Shown here: one piece after another, positions 58,214-64,000 of the stretch
How positions within the stretch are numbered: the stretch's first letter is position 1
Layout of the letters: each line of letters starts with the position of its first letter
DNA from: Penicillium oxalicum
Taxonomy: Eukaryota; Ascomycota; Eurotiomycetes; Eurotiales; Aspergillaceae
Length of the DNA stretch: 64,000 bases
Direction: 5' to 3'
Assembly: GCF_001723175.1 (NCBI RefSeq)
Contig: NC_064656.1
Coordinates: 434,001 to 498,000 of the forward strand
The notes under the pieces: model-generated
What the model was told of the DNA's origin: nothing
What the model saw: the letters and a program-made list of their open reading frames with translations, nothing else
Databases searched by the model: none
Made by a program: the position numbers and the translations under genes

Positions 58214-58712
58214 GTTCGACGGAGAGTTGACGGTTCCTATCCGCGGCTAAGGGGTCAGCATGACAGTCACGGAATTGGGCTTGTGGTGCCATCACAAGCA
58301 ATTGAGTGCCGAAGCATTGCCGCTGAGGAGCACTGTGAATCCAGTCATAAAAGCGCATGAACATCACTTACCAAAACCTTCGGGCGGTCGTCAAATTGCT
58401 CTCCTCGGAAAGTGCCGCCAGACGAAAACAGCAGCGCGCGACGGCAGAAAAATATTCCCGTCCCGGCCGCCGGTGAAGGCTCCCAACGCTCTCAACATCG
58501 ACAAGTACCCATTCTACAGTCCACTCAATTCGCATCTCGATCATCTATACTTTCGGAAAAAGCGCTTACTGACGCGGTGGTGAGCTGTCGAACGCCCCGG
58601 TTTTCTTGCCGCCTTATCTGCTGCTCCGGAGAGTTGCGGACGTTTTTTGCTATCTCCGTCTACCCATCACCAAGACCAATTTCTCCGGCGGAGCTACAGA
58701 ACTTCGAACAAA
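58214..58712. promoter_or_regulatory. Bidirectional upstream region of two mitochondrial-protein genes
   Basis: 499 bases between opposing start codons of the TMEM-like gene and PDX1, so it must serve both. No specific operator was identified. Confidence 0.45.
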
Positions 58713-59733
58713 ATGGCCGCGCGACTCCCCGTTAGCCAGATGCCGGCCATGTTTGTCCGACGACAGCCCAGAGTCCTCCGTTCGTCCCGACGTAAGTTTT
58801 GCTGCCAAGACCTGAGTTCTTTATGGAGATGCGAGGGAGCTACCCATGTCCTCACGACCGGCGCATGTTTCCAAGACGTTGGCAATGCCTACAGTTTATT
58901 GATCAACAAGGCACTAACGGCGATTCTGTCCAGGCCTTCAATCATCCTCCTCCATTCAAACCCAGAACCCCGCTTATCCTCTATACCCCTCCGTCATTCA
59001 ACTCCTGCACCAGAAGGGAATTCCCGAGTCGGAAGTTTCCAAGATTCCCGCATCTGGCCCCAAGGGTCGTTTGCTTAAGGGTGATGTGCTCGCCTATCTC
59101 GGCCAAATTGCCGCCGAGTACCCAGCCAACCAAGCCGCATCATTGGCCAAGCTTACACACCTGGACCTGAGCAACATCAAGATTGCGGCGCCAGTTTCCA
59201 AGCCCGCCGCACCGGCCGCGGAAGAGAAGAAGGAAGTTGTCGTACAACCGCCGCGCATGACCTCAATCGCGATCACAGTCTCTTTGTCTGCTGTTCTCTC
59301 TGCGCAGAAGAAGATCCAGGAGAGCCTGGGTGTCACTGTGCCCTTGTCGCGCTTCCTGGCCATCGCGACCGATCTTGCAAACGATGCGCTACCACGCGCC
59401 AAGAACGAGAAGCCTTCTTCGGACGAGCTGTTTGATGAGGTTCTCGGAGCTGCACCTGTGAAGACGTCGCGTGGCGAATACATTCCCGAACTCAACGCCT
59501 TCGAGGCCCCCGTGACCCGTCAATCTCAGCCCGTGGTTGAGGACATCATTGACATCCTCAGTGCTAAGTCGGGCAAGAAGGTCGCTGCTAGCCCGGTTCC
59601 TGCTATGGAGGCGGGCGCCGCGCAGAACGTCTTCAGCCTCAATGTTCCCGCCGGCGAGGAGCTCCGCGCCAAGACCTTCCTCGAGCGAGTGAAGACTCTT
59701 CTGCAAGTTGAGCCTGCTCGCTTGGTGCTATAG
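58713..59733 (+). CDS. PDX1: Pyruvate dehydrogenase complex protein X (E3-binding protein), lipoyl-free
   Basis: Two exons (58713..58791, 58934..59733) encode 292 residues. Protein X anchors dihydrolipoamide dehydrogenase (E3) inside the mitochondrial pyruvate dehydrogenase complex. A presequence (MAARLPVSQMPAMFVRRQPR) leads at about residue 40 into the peripheral subunit-binding domain: YPLYPSVIQLLHQKGIPESE, VSKIPASGPKGRLLKGDVLA. Its GxxGRxxKGDV motif is intact. A short Pro/Ala linker (SKPAAPAAEEKKE) follows, then a catalytic-core-like C-terminus (PPRMTSIAITVSLSAVLSAQ, SLGVTVPLSRFLAIATDLAN) without the HxxxDG active site of E2. No lipoyl domain (DKA motif) is visible before the binding domain, unlike yeast Pdx1. 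The 142-base intron keeps frame (SSR-R-LQSSSS). Confidence 0.9.
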
Positions 59734-61044
59734 AGCTTAAGTTCCCCTTACGATACTCTCTTCTTCCTCTTCCCCCTTCTAAACTCTCCTCACTATTCTT
59801 CCATCTTCACCATTTGTCAACTCATGTCATCTTCGATCCGTGATGGAAGGGTTCAGATTTGTATTCAGTGTAGCATAGATAATTTCATACCGGCCCCGTG
59901 GATCCACGGGCTTTCTTTTTTTTCACCAGTAGTTCAAGGGTCTGGATACGCATCTTTATTTGCGCATTTTTGTGCAGCGGCTTGACACGACTGTATCAAG
60001 CGGTTACTCTAGTAGCTTGGCGGATCCAGCAGCCATCTCCGGGGATTCTCAATGCGTACCGCACTCCGCAATGGTGGGCGATCACCAGTGTTCACCACAA
60101 AAATTCTACCATTACTGGGATAAAATTGCTGGTGGCTGTGGAAGGAGGCCTGAAGTATAGTTGTCGGTGGGGTTTCAACCTGCTCGTAGGGGAACAGGGT
60201 GGACTGGACGTACGTACTTGGGGATTAGGGTGCCGCTGGAATAGCTGTATATGCAATCGGCAGTAACAAGATAGCCCAGCTAAGTTCTAGGTAGCCCGCA
60301 CATCCATATAGGGGCCCGTCAAATAAGACCCTAGTGTTAGATAGACAGAGCTAGATTGGGCATCAAACATAGGAATATTCTCGATGGGGGCAATTGAAAG
60401 TGTATGTGTAAATATCCATGCAAGAGAAATTGACTCAATTCAGTACAGGAATAGATTTAGTCCCACCGAAGGGAAGAAAAAGACCGAGGCAGATGATATT
60501 GAATTGCAAAGAGTGGTAGTCGTATCGATGTCATTAAGAGGAACTGAAAGCCGCTGGAAAGGGAAGAAGAAAAAGAAAAAGACAAAACCAGATAAATCAT
60601 GCGCTATTCACATTTTGACCAAACGCCATGCATATGTATGATCCACGCCGCGATGGATTGGCCCCCAACACCTTGAGCGCCTCTGCTAGAACCGAGATGA
60701 ATGTAATGCTGCGTGGTAAGAGACGATCTTATGCATAAACCCTGAAGATTACCCGTGGGTGACGAGGGTTGTAGGGAAATGTGGAAGTATGGAAGCAGAG
60801 GTGGCAGGGAAAATGGAAGGAGGGGCAGAATGGGTAAAGGGATAGTGAGGAGCAGGGATTGGCGAGACTGTGGGGGACAAAGGCAGCAAATAATTTCGCT
60901 GAGATTTTGTAAAATCAGGACCATGTCGAGTGTCCAGGCGGCCGATTTTGCAAACATAAAAGACCGCAACTCCGTGCCAAGTGCAAGAAAGTAAAACAGA
61001 AAAAAAGTCCTCCGAACCCCATGACCATGGCGTCGTGACACTGA
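59734..61044. other. Convergent 3' region between PDX1 and CDH1, 1.3 kb
   Basis: Holds both 3' flanks. A short lysine-rich plus-strand frame (60384-60641) is low-complexity. No gene is seen. Confidence 0.4.
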
Positions 61045-63013
61045 TCACCGGATAACTCCCCATTCCGAAAGCTTGCTTCCTTCGCGGCGCGACTCTCGAT
61101 TAGCTCGCTTGTCATGGATCTTCCAGAAACGAAGGGTTTCATCACCGGCACCCGTAACGACAGTTTGGCCGTCAGGGCTCATGGCGAGGTACAACACACG
61201 GAATGTATGGCCCGTCAAAGAGACGACTTGTTCCATCCGCGGGTATTTCCAAATGACGATCTGATTTTGGCTGTAGCCATGAGTGCTGATAATCTCGTCG
61301 GAGTTTTTGGACCAGGATAAATTACAGACTTGGCTGCCTGTATCAACTTCCTTGATCAACGCGCCAGTCGATGTGTTCCAGAATTTTATTGTGCGATCGG
61401 CCGTGCCGCCCCCCGAGGCGAGGAGATGGTGTTGATGCGGTGACCAGGCAATGGCCTTGACAGCCGCACAGTGATCGTTGAAGCGATAGAGGGGTGTTTC
61501 GTTAAGCTTGTCCCAAACCATGAGCTTGTTGTCATTGCCTCCCGACGCGAGCTGGCCATCCTCGGTATTCCACTTCAATCCGCAGATTTCCTGCTTGTGG
61601 CCGGATAGCCGCCGGAGATATTGGTCAGGTGAGCGAACGTCACGGTGGTAGATCAAGCGGTCACGAGAACCAGAGGTTAAGATGTGATCATTCCACGCCA
61701 AGGCACCGACACGGTTGGTATGGCCAACCATCGTCCGAAGTCGCCGACAATGCTCTGCGTCCCAAATTTGCACGAGACCCTTTCCGGTCCCAACTGCAAG
61801 GTGTGTGCCTCTTTGAATCCAGCTCACACTAGTGATGGTGTCATCTTTCAGTTCGCAAAGCTTTGTGACTTGGCTTGACTGTGAATTCCACATATAGACA
61901 GAATTGGCCAGGCCAACTCCCAGCACATTCGAGCTCCCCCAGTCGACCAAATTTAGATAAAAGTCATCTTGGAGATCCGGGGCGTCGAGAACTTTGAAAG
62001 GGACCTTGTTGATGAAGCGGGGTTGTTTTCGGGGCGTTTCAAGAATCCGTTGGCTTTCGTAGCGAATGGGGGAGGTACTGTAGAGTTCAGAGCGGGGGTT
62101 CAGATTGACCGTGTGCGCGCTTCGAGGAGTCTTGGATGGGGTTGGGTGGCCCGACCCAGGTCTGGTCGGGCCATAATTCAAGATGTTTTTGTGCGGGGTG
62201 GACGGAGTGATGCTGGCTGGGGGGAGGTTGGCACCAAGGTGGGAGGGAGGGGTGTGGGATCGCGTCTTATCAACGATTCCCTTGCTGAAGCCGAGCAAAG
62301 GGTCTGATGAGAGGGTGTCGAGGCCAGGTTGAGGAACAGTGTTGCCAAACAGTTCACTGCGTAGCACTTTTGAGAATGTTCTGTTTGCCTCTTCGACTAT
62401 TGACCGCTCATGTCAGCAATGCTGGTTGTACAGATGGTTGTCGGGCAAGAAACTTACTCTTTTGGAAGTGCAGTTCAGAGTGGGGAGCCCGGCGCTTCGA
62501 CTTTGAAGGGGTTGCGGGACATCCATCCTCGTGCAGCAGGTTATAGGTGGCTTGCAAGTCTTGCCCATCACGATTGGGAATGAAGCTTGAGGGAACAGGT
62601 CAGTCAAACACTCATTCAAATTTCAACTCGAGTGACCAAAGGCGACACAGCCGGCGGCTCATCAACCCATTCAACGTTGCCAAGTAAACGTACCGGTCAC
62701 CATAAACTCGTTGCCGCTTTCGACACGGGCTCATGCCTGGCGTGCTCTCGCGCTGACGTCCTGCCTCTTCCATGCCTCGCAATGCCTTCTCAAGTGCGCG
62801 TGCGTCCACAGGCTCAGACCCCACATTCTCGGATCTTGGACGAGCTTGCACATGCTCCTGATAGAAGATTGTCTTTTTGGCAGGCACACTAGGAGGAGTT
62901 GTCGAGAGCGGAGGAGAGACCATATTAGCCGCTGCTTGAGCGCGAGCTGCGCCTCTTGTGACCCGCCCACCGCTACTCATCGTTGCTGGCTGCTGTTGAG
63001 GATGCTTCCCCAT
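61045..63013 (-). CDS. CDH1: APC/C activator of the Cdh1/Fizzy-related family
   Basis: Three exons, complement(61045..62396, 62458..62585, 62694..63013), encode 599 residues. Cdh1 (Srw1/Ste9/Fzr) brings substrates to the anaphase-promoting complex in late mitosis and G1. The C-box is YGDRFIPNRDGQDLQATYNL, created across intron 1. The KLHFQ-like segment and LLRSELFGNTVP block typical of Fizzy-related proteins follow, then a Pro/Thr-rich CDK-site region (SHTPPSHLG, PSTPHKNIL, PTPSKTPRSA). Seven WD repeats form the propeller, starting KVPFKVLDAPDLQDDFYLNL and including VGHTNRVGALAW and LSGHKQEICGLKW. The protein ends in the IR tail (WGVIR) that docks on the APC/C. The Fizzy-related blocks and the lack of a Cdc20-type MAD2-binding motif favour Cdh1 over Cdc20. 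The start ATG at 63013 is chosen; the frame is open upstream. Confidence 0.94.
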
Positions 63014-64000
63014 CTTGGCTGCAGGTCTTTCGCACCTGAGAGCAGCCGCTTGCGCAACAATCGAGAATTGGCAGGGTTTCGCATGCGATAATAATGATTC
63101 TGCCAAATAGTATCGCCACGAGCTATTGCAAAGAGAAACGGCAGGGTATGACCACAAACGGCGGGAGGCGATCAGTCAGCCGAGCCAGGCGGAGCGCTCT
63201 CGTATGTTGGTTGTGATGACAGAGGGTCTCTGGACCATGAACAGGCGCTTGGACACAACAATGGCTGAGACCAACCCACCACTCTCGCAAACGGAAGATA
63301 TAGCGTCGCTGTTTCAGCAGCACAAAGAAAATGAGATCCGAGAACTGAGCCGAAGGGGGGGGTTTCGGATGGAATGGAATGTCTACAAGGGAGGGCTGTT
63401 GATGGCTTGTCTCAGGCTCTCGACATCCCTCTCGCAAGTCACGCGTCGGAAGCGCTATACCCTTCTTGGGACTAGCGCAGGGCAGCCGGCTCCTGACCAC
63501 ACCACAGAACCGCTACATCCTGGGGGGTCCTCACTCACTAAGGACCTTTAATATGGGCCTCGCGGTCTCAAGCCTGAATGACGATGCTTTGTCGGACCAT
63601 CTGGATCCACATTTTACTCCGCTGTCTTAATCCGTTGTGTTCGATCCGCTTTGAAAAACCGCCATGCAATGTGGTTGGTGCGGATTGACTGTATGTCATC
63701 CTGAATGACCAGAGCTTTCTTTGTATGTGTACTGCAGGGTCGCAGACGCTCAAATCCATGTTTCGTTATAGAGGGCGCTCGGGTTTTTTGGGTGCAATCA
63801 TAGCAGTATCCACGACTCGCCGAAAACCTGCATTGTTGACTGGTCGCGCGATGCGACGCGTGCGTCTTATCGAGGGGTAGAAGGAGCTACGACACCGGTT
63901 TCTCATTGTTCACATTGGAATTTCATGATAGGTTGTGGTGAGCTGTGAATAAGAAACGGATCGACGCGACTGGCGGTGTCGTCGCGCCTCTGCGCGAGCT
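63014..64000. other. Upstream of CDH1 to window end
   Basis: About 1 kb. A plus-strand frame of 141 codons at 63126-63551 (MQRETAGYDHKRREAISQ) has no recognisable motif and no supporting introns, so I do not call it. It may belong to a gene that continues beyond the window. Confidence 0.35.

Noticed and set aside
63126..63551. 141-codon plus-strand frame near the right edge
   Set aside because: No family resemblance and close to the CDH1 upstream region; could only be judged with sequence beyond the window.
1..64000. tRNA, rRNA or CRISPR features
   Set aside because: No tRNA arm patterns or rRNA conserved blocks were recognised, and this is eukaryotic sequence with spliced genes, where CRISPR arrays are not expected.

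Overview
The window is nuclear DNA of a filamentous ascomycete, most likely a Eurotiales fungus (Aspergillus/Penicillium-like). Genes lie on both strands. They have one to five short introns, usually 50-150 bases, with GTAAGT/GTATGT/GTGAGT donors and YAG acceptors. The gene set is typical of the group: SMC1, eIF4A, EAF6, LETM1/MDM38, GPC1, AMS1, a Cdh1-type APC/C activator and a PDH protein X. Order, species and homologies come from recognising the translated sequences; nothing was searched.

Layout. 0-6 kb: the 3' end of a UDP-glycosyltransferase, a 93-residue unknown, a gag-like single-exon gene and eIF4A with five introns. 6-15 kb: an F-box/JmjC protein divergent from eIF4A, a CTR copper transporter divergent from EAF6, and vacuolar alpha-mannosidase. 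15-31 kb is sparse: a GPR1/FUN34/YaaH acetate-transporter-type gene, a long disordered protein, about 5.7 kb rich in simple repeats, and a broken peroxisomal Nudix gene (PCD1). 31-37 kb: LETM1/MDM38 and glycerophosphocholine acyltransferase. 37-45 kb: a nitrilase, a Zn2Cys6 regulator and a DUF2841-like protein, all on the minus strand. 45-50 kb is another region without a credible gene. 50-64 kb: a secreted GH79 glycoside hydrolase, SMC1, a mitochondrial membrane protein divergent from PDX1, and the Cdh1-type activator.

Most genes are ordinary housekeeping genes and I see no large novel multi-gene system. The points most worth a second look are: (1) the PCD1 locus, where strongly conserved family sequence continues across three or four one-base losses, always beside a G or C run; (2) the gag-like gene, a candidate domesticated retroelement; (3) the nitrilase and neighbouring Zn2Cys6 gene, with a CGGCGG-N11-CCGCCG inverted repeat in the nitrilase upstream region; (4) an 11-bp-arm palindrome centred on TGACTCA in the large gene-poor region; (5) a protein X with no lipoyl domain. 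Splice sites were chosen by eye from GT/AG signals, reading-frame continuity and family resemblance. No tRNA, rRNA or intact transposon was recognised.
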